Shown: positions 1-9,786, numbered from the stretch's first letter. The stretch: DNA of 64,000 nt from Diplonema japonicum (GCA_964019335.1 OZ025662.1:248001-312000), one strand, 5' to 3'. A program made the numbers and translations. Notes: generated by a model not told the origin, from the letters alone.

Positions 1-1185
1 CCTGCATCCCCCTCCGCCGTCGTAACAGCTAATACCAGGCTGACCGACGCGGCACACTGGCAAAATGTTAGGCATATTCAGCTCAGTATCTCACAAGAGA
101 TGGCCGCTTGCCTGCGCCCTGGTGCATCCTTGGGGTTCGTGCCCACCAATCCACCCGCACAAGTCACCGCCCTTCTGAAGCGCCTGAGCCTGACTGGCGA
201 TGAGGTCATTAGGATACGTTTGAGCACTGACACAGGCATAGCCCTCATAGGCACCCCGCCTGCCTACACGACACGCCTTATAAGTGTTAAGACCTTGTTC
301 ACGGAGTACTTGGACATCTGTGGTACACCTGGAAGAGTGTTCTTTGAAGTGATGCAAAGCGTGTGTCCTGAAGGACCGGAACAAAACAAGCTGAAAGAGA
401 TGGCAAGCACTGAGGGCGCAGAAGACTTGCGCTTCTACTGTACAAGAGAGAGGCGGACATTTATAGAGGTTTTGAAGGATTTCTCGTCGATTAAAGCGAC
501 TGTAGAATTGCTGCTAGAGACGGTGCCGCAGATCCAGACGAGACAGTACTCCATCTCGTCGATGCCGAACAGCACGGTGAGTGTCACGGTGGCTGTGGTG
601 GAGTACAAGACGCCGTACGGGAGGCATAAGAACGGGTTGTGTTCTAGTTATCTCGAAAGGCTGAAGGAAGGCGATAAGGTGCCTGTAACTGTGCATGAAC
701 CGACGCTCACATTCCCCGATGAGGACGTTCCAATGGTGCTCATCGGACCGGGGACGGGCATCGCGCCTTGCAGGTCTATCATCCAGAACAAGGAAATACT
801 CGGATGGCCATCCGACGTTCTGTGTGTGTTCGGGTGCAGAAACCACGACAAGGACTATTTGTACGGAGTGGAAATGGAAGATCTTGCGGAAAAGACAAAG
901 AAATTCGCCTACCATGCCGCCTTCTCGCGTGACCAAGACAGGAAGGTGTACGTTCAGGATGTGATCCGTGCGAACGAGGAAATATCTGTTTTTATCACCA
1001 AAACTCTTCTCCAAGAAGGCGGTGTGGTCTACATCTCAGGCAACGCAAAGGCCATGCCACAGTCGGTAGAGAAGGCACTTACATTCTGTCTCATGAAACA
1101 CTGCAATGCACCAGAAGAAGAGGCGGAAGCAACGATCAAAGATCTCAAGAAGGCGAAGCAGATCCAGTTTGACACTTGGAACTAA
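1..1185 (+). CDS. NDOR1: NADPH-dependent diflavin oxidoreductase, NDOR1/Tah18-like (5' partial)
   Basis: The frame is open from base 1 with no start in view, so the N-terminal FMN domain and part of the FAD domain lie upstream of the window. The 394 residues seen hold the connecting/FAD domain and the NADPH domain. The FAD motif RQYSISS is at about residue 180, the NADPH-binding GPGTGIAP near 250, the typical late YISGNAKAMP near 345, and the chain ends in an aromatic-containing DTWN as in the CPR/NDOR family. In known eukaryotes NDOR1 (Tah18) passes electrons from NADPH to Dre2/anamorsin in cytosolic iron-sulfur cluster assembly. That pathway supplies clusters to proteins such as DNA2, encoded next; the adjacency may be chance. 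A cytochrome P450 reductase or methionine synthase reductase is the main alternative. The length and ending favour NDOR1. Confidence 0.8.
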   Translation, partial: PASPSAVVTANTRLTDAAHWQNVRHIQLSISQEMAACLRPGASLGFVPTNPPAQVTALLKRLSLTGDEVIRIRLSTDTGIALIGTPPAYTTRLISVKTLFTEYLDICGTPGRVFFEVMQSVCPEGPEQNKLKEMASTEGAEDLRFYCTRERRTFIEVLKDFSSIKATVELLLETVPQIQTRQYSISSMPNSTVSVTVAVVEYKTPYGRHKNGLCSSYLERLKEGDKVPVTVHEPTLTFPDEDVPMVLIGPGTGIAPCRSIIQNKEILGWPSDVLCVFGCRNHDKDYLYGVEMEDLAEKTKKFAYHAAFSRDQDRKVYVQDVIRANEEISVFITKTLLQEGGVVYISGNAKAMPQSVEKALTFCLMKHCNAPEEEAEATIKDLKKAKQIQFDTWN

Positions 1186-1279
1186 CGACAAAGGCTTCTT
1201 GTTATCAGGAGCCAAGTTTAGTGCAAAATCAAGAATATAAGATATATCCGCATCGAATTATACACAGGTGGCGGGAGAA

Positions 1280-4200
1280 ATGAGCCGCCGGAAGAGGGCT
1301 CTAAGCACGGCCCCAAAAACTAAGAAAAAACAAAAGACAGAAGATGTGAAGAGTCGAGCGGTGATGCTGAACTTCGTGAGGAAGACAAAACCGGAAGAAG
1401 AGAACATAATTGTACTTACTGATGACGAGCCCTGCAACAGTGCGAAGCGATTAAGTGGTGACATGTCATCGCTGCCGTCACCAGGAAGTCTGCAAAGCCT
1501 ACCTATCCATGTGGAAGAGACGTTGATGGAGGAGTACGACGACACTGTCGAACCAAGTGATGCCGCTGTAGTTGGTGCGCTGATCCTACTATGCAACACT
1601 ATACTACTACCAGAAGGGACCAGCACCCAAGACTTGGTGTACTTGATTACTCAGCCGTCCATACCTGTAATATTCCCCTACGAACGTGTGCACTCTCTGA
1701 TAACAGCGGCTGTGTGTCTTTACGTCACCACAGTCGTGACTCAACCCAAAGTTGTGGTGCTCGATGCAGACATGCAAAAAATGTGCACTGTGCACAAGGA
1801 CGGAGAAGAAATAGTAGAGTTGAACGTCATCAACGGCGACATGGGAAAGGTGAAGGGGGCTGGTGGTTATGGAAGGCTGATGATGGCTCAGGCAAGAAAT
1901 GCAGAGAAGCCTTGGGAGAGGTACCTTGTGGTGCTTAACGGTGGGTGGGGGGTTGGGGGATACACGGAGTGCCGCAGTGGAACAGATATTAATATTATTG
2001 CACACCAACAGCGTATACCGACGATGCGATTAACTGACCCAACCTCGCCCTATAACGGGACCGTAGCCATTACACTTTCGGACAAGCAGCCTGTGCTTCT
2101 GGTACAGCACCCGTCTATATTGATATCTGCAACAGAGATCTCTGACGCTTTGCAGTGCTCCCGCAAGCCATACCTATCGAGGAAGTCGCGCTCCAGCTGG
2201 TCTAAAATGTCCCTACCCGCCTTGTCGGGTACCATAGTACACGGTGTAGTACAGGAGTGCATCGAGAAGGGCTCCGTCAACGACGGTTTGGTGCGCAGCC
2301 TCATTAAGAAATACATCGCGTTAAGTGCTGTTGAACTCCACACCGCACATCAAACAGACATCAGTGCCGCAAGCCTGATCGAGCCTTTTATCCCGACTAT
2401 CAAACATTGCGTGGTGGCCCTCAAGGCTTCATGCATGGAAGACACGTCAGCTCAGCCAAGCAAACGGATATCTGCAACGCGTTTGGTAGAAGCAGAGAAG
2501 AGAGTATCGTGTGAGTACCACGGCCTGAAGGGCATCGTCGATGCACAGGTGCTTGTTGACATTGAGGACACCGTGCGGCCTGCCGCGATGGAGTTGAAAA
2601 CTCTTCAGCACCTCCCGCAGAGAGGTAGGACAGTGCTTAGGACGCACCACAAAGCACAGCTGCTCGTGTACCTTCTGTTGCTCAAGATGGAAGGCAAACC
2701 TGTCACAGATGGCATCTTGGCTTACCTTGCAAAGGGCTGTTCCCATGCCCGCATCGTGTCTGTCGAGAGGGAAGTACTATGGATGGAGACAGCACATATC
2801 ATACGAGTGCGAAACGCTCTTGCTGTACACCTGCACTTTCAAGAGCTACCACAACCCGACTTCACGCAGCTCAGAACGTGCAAAATATGTTCTCATGCTG
2901 AGGCCTGCCTGAGCTTAGCAAGCATCCATAACGAGCGTCCTCCCTCTAGGATACTGGACTTTATAGAAGCCGTACAGCCTGGGATGGTGAAGGAAGATAC
3001 GGAGATCATGAGGAGAGAGAGCACCCTTTCGGAGGTGGGTGGTTTTGACTCGCAAGGTAGCATGTCGATGGGCGATTCGCAAGAGAGGAGAAAGCACACA
3101 GAGTCAAACTGGGACCAGTTGGCAAAGTCCGAAAAGGAAGTTGAATTTCTAAAGAAGTGGGACAAATGGATTGGATTAGAAGAGAACGGGAAAAGCAACA
3201 CCCTGCTTGCGAAGCAGCGGGGGAACGTGGTATCGCTGTACTCACAAGTCAAGAACGAGAGATTGCGTTCCTTAGTTGTGAATTTAGAGGCACCTGTATT
3301 CAAACCTAGTAAAGTAGGTCTCGAGGTTCCTATCGGCATGTCTCTTAACGAGCAGCAGAAGACTGCAATCCAGAGAGCATTAGCATGTGAAGACTACAGC
3401 ATCATCCAGGGGCTGCCAGGCACGGGAAAGACCACAACCATCGCAGTGCTAGTGTGGATACTTGCTACCATGGGTCGCAAAATCCTGGTAGCTTCTGGAA
3501 CAAACTCTGCTGTTGACACTATATGCCTTAAACTCAAGGAAATAGGGATTCACTTTGTCAGACTGACAGCCGCAGGAAAGGAAGGCGACACGCATCCCGC
3601 GCTGGCGCACAACGTGTTTCCCGCGAAGTTCGAATCCATTGAAGGAGTAGGAACCGTCTTGAAGGGCTGCTCAGTGGTGGCTGCGACGGCCCACAATTTG
3701 CACCACGCTGTGATCAAAGGGGGGATGTTTGACCATGTGGTGGTGGACGAAGCAGGGCAGATGCTGCTGCCCGTGTGTGTGGGCGCTCTGTTATGTGCGA
3801 AACAATTCACCTTGGTAGGTGACCACGAGCAACTCCCTCCGATAGTTAGGTCCGATGAAGCAGTGGCAGAAGGCGCTGCAGTCAGCTTGCTGGAAAGACT
3901 GACGCTGGCACACCCCAAGGCAGTGACGACGTTGACACTGCAGTATCGAATGAACAGTGAGATTGCTGCAATCCCCAACTTGGTGATGTACAACGGGAGG
4001 CTTGAGATGGGGTGTGATGCTGTGGCTAATGGGAGGCTGAAAGGGCTAACCATTGAGAGTGGGCTGCCTGAGTGGCTGCAGCTGTCCCTGCAGATGGACC
4101 AACCGTTGGTATTTGTAGATTGCAGCGACATCTCAGAGAAAGGCGATGCGCAGAACGTCAGCATTGTCGAAGCGAAGATGGCACTTAGCATCGCAAAGCG

Positions 4201-4546
4201 GCTGGAACCACACGGCACTGTGGGCATCATATCCCCGTTCAGGCCCCAGGTCGAGCTTCTCAAGTCATACTTAGACACCAACACTACCACTGAAGTCCTC
4301 ACTGTTGACCAAGCGCAAGGCAAAGACCTCGATTCAGTGATCATCACCCTTGCCAAGTGTGCTGGTGACAAGGTGGGACCCCTAATACGATCTCCGAATC
4401 GACTTAATGTTGCCTTCACGCGTGCTCGCAAGAAGCAAGTCTGTCTGGGATGCTTCACATCCGTCTTCGACGACCTCCCTGAATGGAGCGCTATTTTATC
4501 CTATGTGAAGGCCAAGGGTCTGATGGTGAAACCCTCTTCATATTAG
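1280..4546 (+). CDS. DNA2: DNA2-like nuclease/helicase
   Basis: A 1,088-residue protein. The ATG at 1280 follows a spacer ending TATACACAG, a likely trans-splice acceptor. After about 280 weakly conserved residues comes the DNA2 nuclease module. It has a first cluster Cys in LQCSRKPYL (about residue 292), GTIVHG, GIVDAQV, AAMELKT carrying the E-x-K active site, and the three closing cluster cysteines in CKICSHAEAC (about 534). The superfamily 1B helicase follows: Walker A GLPGTGKTTT (about 713), Walker B VVVDEAGQ, GDHEQLPPIV, QYRMNSEI, and motif VI NVAFTRARKK. DNA2 removes long flaps in Okazaki-fragment maturation and resects double-strand breaks. All four iron-sulfur cysteines and the catalytic motifs are present, so the enzyme looks active. 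No intron is needed. Confidence 0.93.
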   Translation: MSRRKRALSTAPKTKKKQKTEDVKSRAVMLNFVRKTKPEEENIIVLTDDEPCNSAKRLSGDMSSLPSPGSLQSLPIHVEETLMEEYDDTVEPSDAAVVGALILLCNTILLPEGTSTQDLVYLITQPSIPVIFPYERVHSLITAAVCLYVTTVVTQPKVVVLDADMQKMCTVHKDGEEIVELNVINGDMGKVKGAGGYGRLMMAQARNAEKPWERYLVVLNGGWGVGGYTECRSGTDINIIAHQQRIPTMRLTDPTSPYNGTVAITLSDKQPVLLVQHPSILISATEISDALQCSRKPYLSRKSRSSWSKMSLPALSGTIVHGVVQECIEKGSVNDGLVRSLIKKYIALSAVELHTAHQTDISAASLIEPFIPTIKHCVVALKASCMEDTSAQPSKRISATRLVEAEKRVSCEYHGLKGIVDAQVLVDIEDTVRPAAMELKTLQHLPQRGRTVLRTHHKAQLLVYLLLLKMEGKPVTDGILAYLAKGCSHARIVSVEREVLWMETAHIIRVRNALAVHLHFQELPQPDFTQLRTCKICSHAEACLSLASIHNERPPSRILDFIEAVQPGMVKEDTEIMRRESTLSEVGGFDSQGSMSMGDSQERRKHTESNWDQLAKSEKEVEFLKKWDKWIGLEENGKSNTLLAKQRGNVVSLYSQVKNERLRSLVVNLEAPVFKPSKVGLEVPIGMSLNEQQKTAIQRALACEDYSIIQGLPGTGKTTTIAVLVWILATMGRKILVASGTNSAVDTICLKLKEIGIHFVRLTAAGKEGDTHPALAHNVFPAKFESIEGVGTVLKGCSVVAATAHNLHHAVIKGGMFDHVVVDEAGQMLLPVCVGALLCAKQFTLVGDHEQLPPIVRSDEAVAEGAAVSLLERLTLAHPKAVTTLTLQYRMNSEIAAIPNLVMYNGRLEMGCDAVANGRLKGLTIESGLPEWLQLSLQMDQPLVFVDCSDISEKGDAQNVSIVEAKMALSIAKRLEPHGTVGIISPFRPQVELLKSYLDTNTTTEVLTVDQAQGKDLDSVIITLAKCAGDKVGPLIRSPNRLNVAFTRARKKQVCLGCFTSVFDDLPEWSAILSYVKAKGLMVKPSSY

Positions 4547-4634
4547 AACATTTACCATCATTGCCAATAGAGCTAATCACTAGAGTACTCACATTGGTCT
4601 TGTGAACTCTTGTATCACACCACAACAGGTCAAA

Positions 4635-5678
4635 ATGAGTTGCACTGGTGAATGTGCAATGCTTGTGGCATATAGTGAGCAGTGCCCTGAATGGTGGACA
4701 TGGAGGGAGACCATGTTTGTGGCCCTCTACTATGTGGGGGGCGTGATGGAGGTGTGCATTAGCAGCAGGATTGGCATGTGGACGCTTGTCGGGTTGGCCG
4801 TAACGGAGGCGGTGGTGACTCTATTGCAGGGCGTGCTGATGGGCGAGCGGCCTTTCTGGGTAGTTCCTAGTCTACAGCAAGGTGTTTGTGAGTCTGGATG
4901 GGGCTCTTTAGGCCTTGCTTCTGTGGGGTGGGCATACATGTCTGTTGTGGTGTCGGGCATCTGTACGCACCCGTGGAAAGCGTCTGTTGCTTCGCTCCCG
5001 GTCCTGTTTGCGATAGGTGTTGCTGAAGTTTGCCCTGGCCTGCACTGGCCTAGTCAGATTGTCACCAGCTGGCTTGTGGGCTGCACACTTGGCTACCTGA
5101 TGCTCAAAATCATCGACGCTCCCAGATATGATCTGGACAGCACAAATGTGTTCACCATCGGATTTGCTGGCGGGATTGTCATGTTTCTCCTGGGCTTCAT
5201 AGGGCTCCATGGAGTGGCTTTGATGGGGGGTGACTATGAGTGGACGGTATACCACGCAGGGGTGGTCTGCAAGCAGGGATGGGACCATGTACACCTACAA
5301 CCAGTGATTGTCGGGGTGGCAAGGCCATCTGCAGTGGTTATGGGAACAGTGTGCAGTTACGCATTCTTCAGTACGTCACCTAAAATGCCGCTGCGCACCG
5401 ACGCAACTGTGACCCTGCACCGAAGGATGGCAACACCGACCTCCACATTTGTTGTGACTGCCCTCGCATTGACAGTGACGCTGAGCATCCCACCCATCTT
5501 GTCTAGCACGTTCTTGAAGTTCGATTGGCTCGAAGCCATACCCTGGGAAGGCACACAAGGCCTTACACAGTGGATTGCCTACCTGTTTGCATCATTCACA
5601 TGGGCAGCAGCGGGATGTGTGAATGCCGACAGGAGCATCTGCGTCGAGAGACGGAACTCAGAAGGCACAGTCTCTTAG
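4635..5678 (+). CDS. Glucose-6-phosphatase-like PAP2-fold membrane protein, probably catalytically dead
   Basis: A 347-residue protein with about nine hydrophobic segments. I chose ATG 4635 because it sits seven bases after the acceptor-like ACCACAACAG. It resembles the G6PC family over GERPFW (residues 70-75), CESGWGSL (85-92) and GLHWPSQIV (135-143). Aligned to the family motifs, the lysine of K-x6-RP is Gln65, the histidine of PSGH is Ala95, and the arginine of SR-x5-H is Glu131. Only Arg72 and His137 of the five catalytic residues remain. G6Pase hydrolyses glucose-6-phosphate in the ER lumen. With three of five residues lost this copy may bind rather than cleave, or act on something else. 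The stop at 5678 is 41 bases before the next ATG. Confidence 0.6.
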   Translation: MSCTGECAMLVAYSEQCPEWWTWRETMFVALYYVGGVMEVCISSRIGMWTLVGLAVTEAVVTLLQGVLMGERPFWVVPSLQQGVCESGWGSLGLASVGWAYMSVVVSGICTHPWKASVASLPVLFAIGVAEVCPGLHWPSQIVTSWLVGCTLGYLMLKIIDAPRYDLDSTNVFTIGFAGGIVMFLLGFIGLHGVALMGGDYEWTVYHAGVVCKQGWDHVHLQPVIVGVARPSAVVMGTVCSYAFFSTSPKMPLRTDATVTLHRRMATPTSTFVVTALALTVTLSIPPILSSTFLKFDWLEAIPWEGTQGLTQWIAYLFASFTWAAAGCVNADRSICVERRNSEGTVS

Positions 5679-5719
5679 TTATACTGCAACTACCACCATG
5701 TCACATGTTATCCAGGATC

Positions 5720-6535
5720 ATGTTCAGACTCGATGGGAAAGCAATTATTGTGACTGGCAGCTGCCAGGGAGTGGGGAAAGCGATCGCTTTAGCGTGTACT
5801 GAGGCAGGGGCACAAGCCGTTGTGATAACCGGACTCGAAAAGGAGCGAGCTGAAGGAGAAGAAGTGGCGAAGAAGACAAAGGGAGTTTTTATCGCAGCAG
5901 ACTTGAGGGAAGAGGAAGACTGCAGAGAGTTAGTTAAAAGGGCAGCAGCAGAGTACGGCAACTCCTTGCAATGCTTAGTTAACGCAGCTGGGGTCACACA
6001 CAGAGCAACCTTGAATGACACGACGACGCAGCTGTACACAGAGATTTTTCGAATCAATTTGCTGGCACCGTTTGTGCTCACACAGGAACTGTCCTACCAT
6101 CTCAAGGCACGCAATTTACCTGGGAGCGTAGTGAACATTTCTTCGGTGCAAGCACATGGCGGGATGCCGCAGAGCATGGCTTATTCAGCTCTGAAGGCAG
6201 CGCTTATTGTACAAGGGAAGAACAATGCGAAGGAGTTGCTCAAATCAAGAATCAGAGTGAACAGCATACTGCCAGGGTGGATGCCTACCCAAGGTGAGAT
6301 AGATCTACAACACCGTTTGGGTGCTCCTGCGACTTGGCTGGAAACAGCTGACAAAGGAGCCCCCTTGGGCCGCTTACTACGCCCTAGGGAATGTGCCCTT
6401 ACAGCTGTGTTTCTCCTTTCTGATGCAGCATGCATGACTACAGGGACAGCGATGGATCTCCACCCAGAGATGATCACCGGCTGTTTGCCAGATGGGACTG
6501 GTGATGGGCACAGTCCGCAAGTTGCTAAATTGTAG
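5720..6535 (+). CDS. Short-chain dehydrogenase/reductase (SDR)
   Basis: A 271-residue classical SDR. The start at 5720 lies five bases after the acceptor-like GTTATCCAG. The frame is open further upstream, but it would then overlap the preceding gene and read through non-family sequence. Motifs in order: the Rossmann TGSCQGVG (residues 12-19) for NAD(P) binding, NAAG near 90, an active-site serine in NISSVQ near 140, and the catalytic YSALK (Y-x3-K) about fifteen residues on. INSILPGW-like RVNSILPGWM follows, where the family often has PG. Substrate is unknown; the family reduces or oxidises alcohols, sugars, steroids and fatty acyl intermediates. There is no signal peptide or membrane segment, so it is probably cytosolic. 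Confidence 0.85.
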   Translation: MFRLDGKAIIVTGSCQGVGKAIALACTEAGAQAVVITGLEKERAEGEEVAKKTKGVFIAADLREEEDCRELVKRAAAEYGNSLQCLVNAAGVTHRATLNDTTTQLYTEIFRINLLAPFVLTQELSYHLKARNLPGSVVNISSVQAHGGMPQSMAYSALKAALIVQGKNNAKELLKSRIRVNSILPGWMPTQGEIDLQHRLGAPATWLETADKGAPLGRLLRPRECALTAVFLLSDAACMTTGTAMDLHPEMITGCLPDGTGDGHSPQVAKL

Positions 6536-6611
6536 TGTTTACACGTAACGAGCTTTGTTTAAACAACCACAAGACAGTCATGTATAGCCGCGCAGATATA
6601 CACATAAACAA

Positions 6612-6980
6612 ATGGACGAGATTGATCCTTGTCTGCAGAAGCAGGATGTCAGAAAGTTGAGGAAGCAGCAGTGGGAGGCGAAGTGGTCACGCACAGACGG
6701 GCTGCAGAAGAGAATGGTGCGCAGCAATATGTGGGTGACAGAGAACTCGGAACAAGGTGTGAGTTGGAAGGACCACAACAAGATGCCTTCCAGGCTCCTC
6801 AACGTTTTCCACAAGAAGGATGAGCTGGGTAATCGTAGAGTGTACCTTGCCACCAACGCTGTGGTGCACTTCACTCCAGCGCACTACAAACGGACAAAAG
6901 AAATGAACTCAAATAAGGCCCAATGTAAGAAGGCATCGATGCCGACAGGGTTCGAACAGTACCCCTGCACTCGTGGGTAG
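6612..6980 (+). CDS. Hypothetical small basic protein
   Basis: A 122-residue protein I do not recognise. It is rich in Lys, Arg and Asn and carries no membrane segment. The N-terminal third is predicted helical and charged. The C-terminal part, with NAVVHFTPAHYKR and a run of Lys/Asn/Cys, is distinctive and would make a good search query. The ATG at 6612 is the first in the frame and lies 77 bases after the previous gene. Codon use matches its neighbours and the frame sits in the same head-to-tail series, which supports a real gene. Overlapping open frames on both strands here are shorter and lack start context. Confidence 0.5.
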   Translation: MDEIDPCLQKQDVRKLRKQQWEAKWSRTDGLQKRMVRSNMWVTENSEQGVSWKDHNKMPSRLLNVFHKKDELGNRRVYLATNAVVHFTPAHYKRTKEMNSNKAQCKKASMPTGFEQYPCTRG

Positions 6981-7140
6981 ATGTCGAGGTGCGCGGTAAG
7001 CGGCATGTTTCATTGTCTAACCCCTGCAAGCATGTCCGTTGACGTTGTGCGCCCCCTGTTTCGGTTCCTCCCTCTCCCTTTTTTTCTTCCCTTTTTTCCT
7101 TCTCTTTGTCAAGTAAACACACTTTCAGGAAAGGGGGGTC

Positions 7141-8773
7141 ATGGCATTGAGGCGGTCGGTAGTGCTGAGGCTCAGCCCTGACGAGAGAGGTCCATTTCCT
7201 CAATATGGTGGTAGGCAATTTGTCCCGCCTCCCCCCACCGGATCTAATTATTATGGAGTCACAAGGTACAGCAGCCCCATCCCGAACCCAACAGCGAACA
7301 CCGAGGCCTTTGTCCTTGAGCACGACAGAACGAGGATGAAATACTTCCTGGAACACAGGCACTTATTCTTGTTCCACACGAGAAAGGTGCCAGAGTTCTG
7401 GAAGTCGTACAGGTATGCGAACGAATACTAAGTGCAACAATAAAAATTAATCAGGTTCTACTACAAGCTGGGTGAGAGTCTGCAGGAGTGGAGAGAGAAC
7501 AGGGTCAGACAGCGGATTGAAGAACTGTTCACGAACGATGCGGTGCAGTGCACAGTGACGGAGGCCTTCGAAGTGAAACGAGTAGCAGACAGGTTAGTGA
7601 CATTGATCAAGGACGGGAGCAGATCGAGCCGAAGAATCTTGCAGGAGTTTTTTGAAGTGAAGAACTGGGACGGTGGGAGGAGGCCAAACACGTGGAGCGG
7701 TGTTGGCGAAGCAGGCGACATGCGTGCCCTGTATAAGGCGCTGGATGACTTCCCTCAAAGGTTCAAGAACCGACAGGGGAACTACACGCTCATGACACCT
7801 ACGCATACACCCACTATCAGACAAGGCGGCCCATTCCTCGACCCTGACCAGAACAGAATGCTACTGCGAAGGGTTGGTGACATCGCCATCGTTGAGATGA
7901 AGGATCGCGATTTGTCGATCTTCCACAGAGGGCAGCTCGTCACGGGAGACAAAGGGGCAGACGTGTGGGATCACGATAAGGACAGACCGCTTCTCGACAC
8001 GCACAGAGGTTTTGACGAGCAGCCGATCGGGCTGCAGGTCGACGACGAGATACGTGAAAAGGAGGAAAGGGTATGTTTAATTGAAAGGGAAAAGAAAGAG
8101 AAAAAAAAAAACCAGGAACGGAAATCACGTGGTGTGGAAGGGGACTTTGTAACAGACCCATCGCAGTATGTGGGCTACCAGGTATGTCAATGGCGAAGCA
8201 AATTTTACAACAAAACAGAAAATCAGCGACATGGAATATGAAGATCGCGTGCCTGACAAACGGAAGACCACCTACAACAGGCTCGGGTTCCACAGGGCGG
8301 CGTTTGGTAAGAACACAGCTAACAAAGAAGAGTTGGAGGAATGGCCTGCCGACCTAGAGGAAATCGAGCAGTACATCAAGACCATGAGGTTCAATGCAAC
8401 CAAGAGGCAGTTATACAAAAGCGAAAACTTTTACAAGATGTTCCCCACCATCGGGGAGGCAGCATGGGTTGAGAAGATGTATAAACCCTACATGAAAATG
8501 ACACCCGAGAGGCAGGCCCAAGTGTACCAAGTGCTTGAGAACGTCAACATCCACAACATGAGCAAGACTACCCTCACCGAAGGACTTCCTTTCCCCAAAG
8601 TCCTTGAGGAGAACTTCCTCCAAGACCACTACCGCAAAACGTGGAAAAACAAACTGGAGTTCCTTGAAAGCTTCCCTCATACCGACCCCCGAGACCGAGA
8701 ATTCCTCTGTGCGGCCCAAAAGGATGCCCTCGAAGGCAAGCTCAATGAAAAGAAAGACGATGTAGCCAGCTAG
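7141..8773 (+). CDS. MRPL17: Mitochondrial ribosomal protein bL17m, extended form, four exons
   Basis: Exons are 7141-7412, 7455-8070, 8116-8181 and 8219-8773, giving 502 residues in one continuous frame. All three introns (42, 45 and 37 nt) have GTATG donors and end in AG. The first contains TACTAAG, a good branch site. The ATG follows TTTCAGGAAAGGGGGGTC, an acceptor-like context. The bL17 core spans about residues 100-220: AFEVKRVADRLVTLIKDG matches the bacterial helix with K-x2-A-x2-L-x3-L-x4-K, and FPQRFKNRQGNYTLM matches the following R-x3-R-x2-GY strand, ending RVGDIAIVEMKDRD. Bacterial L17 is about 120-130 residues. Here about 95 residues are added before and 280 after, as expected of protein-rich mitoribosomes. 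The middle intron is a multiple of three without a stop, so its removal is likely but not proven. Confidence 0.75.
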
Positions 8774-8901
8774 GAAAAACGAATCAAGACATCAACCTGG
8801 AGTGTGAGACAAGCGATTAAAGAGTGTTTTTCCCTCCCTTCCCCCATTTGTTATCTGTTCCAATGGTTATTTTGTTCTTTTTGTGCAATCCCCCAAAAAA
8901 A

Positions 8902-8973
8902 TTCTCCTACGCGGATTCGAACCGCGGTCGCGGGATTCAGAGTCCCGAGTGCTAACCACTACACCATAGGAGA
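8902..8973 (-). tRNA. tRNA-Gln (CUG anticodon)
   Basis: On the minus strand, a seven-pair acceptor stem TCTCCTA/TAGGAGA closes a full cloverleaf. The D-arm begins GTGTAGTGGTTAGCAC, the anticodon stem CGGGA/TCCCG carries loop CTCTGAA with anticodon CTG, and the T-arm GCGGTTCGAATCCGC is canonical. The discriminator is A. There is no intron. A run of seven T (on the gene's strand) follows within about ten bases as a Pol III terminator. Confidence 0.95.
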
Positions 8974-9119
8974 TGACAGGTTCATGGTAAATAATAATAA
9001 TAAATATTCCACTACCAGGCGGGAGGATCGAAGGGGAGTAGAGAAAACCATTCAAGGGAAAGGGAAAGGGACATCACTTCAAACCAAGAGAGGTGTTTGA
9101 AAGTGATTCGTGAAAAGCA

Positions 9120-9415
9120 GTCTCTGTTACTGAGCCATTGGTCGAGGGGTCCTGGTCCGCTGCTCCCTGTAGTAAATTACTTGGACCCCCTCACCACGCT
9201 CTTTTCATAATAAAATAAAACCGATCCCACCCACCAGGCAGCACCTGGGTCTCGAGGCATTAGCCGCCTCTAGTAACAAGAGACGACCTCCCAGATTTTA
9301 AGAACTTTGGAGGAGTTTCAATTGTGAAAAATTAACCAGCTGACTGTGAAACTCCACCGTCTGCTGGACTTGTTGGGCTTTCGGGAGCCAATAAATTCAA
9401 TTCAATTAAGTTTCG
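9120..9415 (+). mobile_element. Possible 3' end of a plus-strand LINE or SINE
   Basis: No coding sequence. The stretch has strong local hairpins: GAGGGGTCC at 9138 pairs with GGACCCCCTC near 9180, and GGAGTTTCA near 9312 pairs with TGAAACTCC near 9347. It ends in AATAAATTCAATTCAATTAAG, a short-repeat A/T tail like those ending many jockey/I-type LINEs and their SINEs, immediately before long T tracts. Just upstream (9072-9107) another near-perfect inverted repeat is present. The orientation would be opposite to the LINE beside it. This rests on structure and tail type only. Confidence 0.35.
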
Positions 9416-9422
9416 TTCTTCA

Positions 9423-9562
9423 GTTTTTTTTTTTTTTTTTCTTCTTTTTTTTTTTTTTTTTTTTCTCAAAATAAAGGAATTCAAATCAAGCTCGATTGTG
9501 TACACCGAAGCTTGAATCATCTGTCCTTTTTTTTCTTTTTTTTTTTTTTTTTCTTTTTTCTT
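9423..9562. repeat. Poly(T)-rich tracts
   Basis: Two long T-rich runs with a few C interruptions (9425-9464 and 9527-9560). On the minus strand they are poly(A)-like and lie downstream of the retrotransposon reading frame, so one of them could be its 3' tail. Confidence 0.6.
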
Positions 9563-9715
9563 TCTATATGAAAGGTGAGTGGAAAATTTGAATAACACTG
9601 GGGGCGGGGGACAGGGGCCTGGTAATGGAAAATAAGGGAAGACACTGGGGAGGGAGGTGAAAAGAAAGGATAGGAGTGAAGCCAGAGTCGAGAGATTGAG
9701 TTAGAAACAATTGCT

Positions 9716-9742
9716 GTCTGAAGTCGTTTAACAACTTCAGAC
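9716..9742 (-). other. Perfect hairpin in LINE 3' UTR
   Basis: GTCTGAAGT and ACTTCAGAC form a perfect nine-pair stem around a nine-base loop, 45 bases beyond the stop of the reverse-transcriptase frame. It may be a 3' recognition structure for target-primed reverse transcription; that role is inference. Confidence 0.5.
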
Positions 9743-9786
9743 CTCAATGCTTGGAGAGTATAATATATTATAATTTATAAGTTTTT

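Noticed and set aside
514-1014. Long minus-strand open frame opposite NDOR1
   Set aside because: It is a shadow of the plus-strand gene; its product has no domain and the plus frame has all expected motifs.
3550-4458. 302-codon minus-strand frame within the helicase
   Set aside because: Antisense to conserved helicase motifs; Ser/Thr-rich composition typical of a shadow frame.
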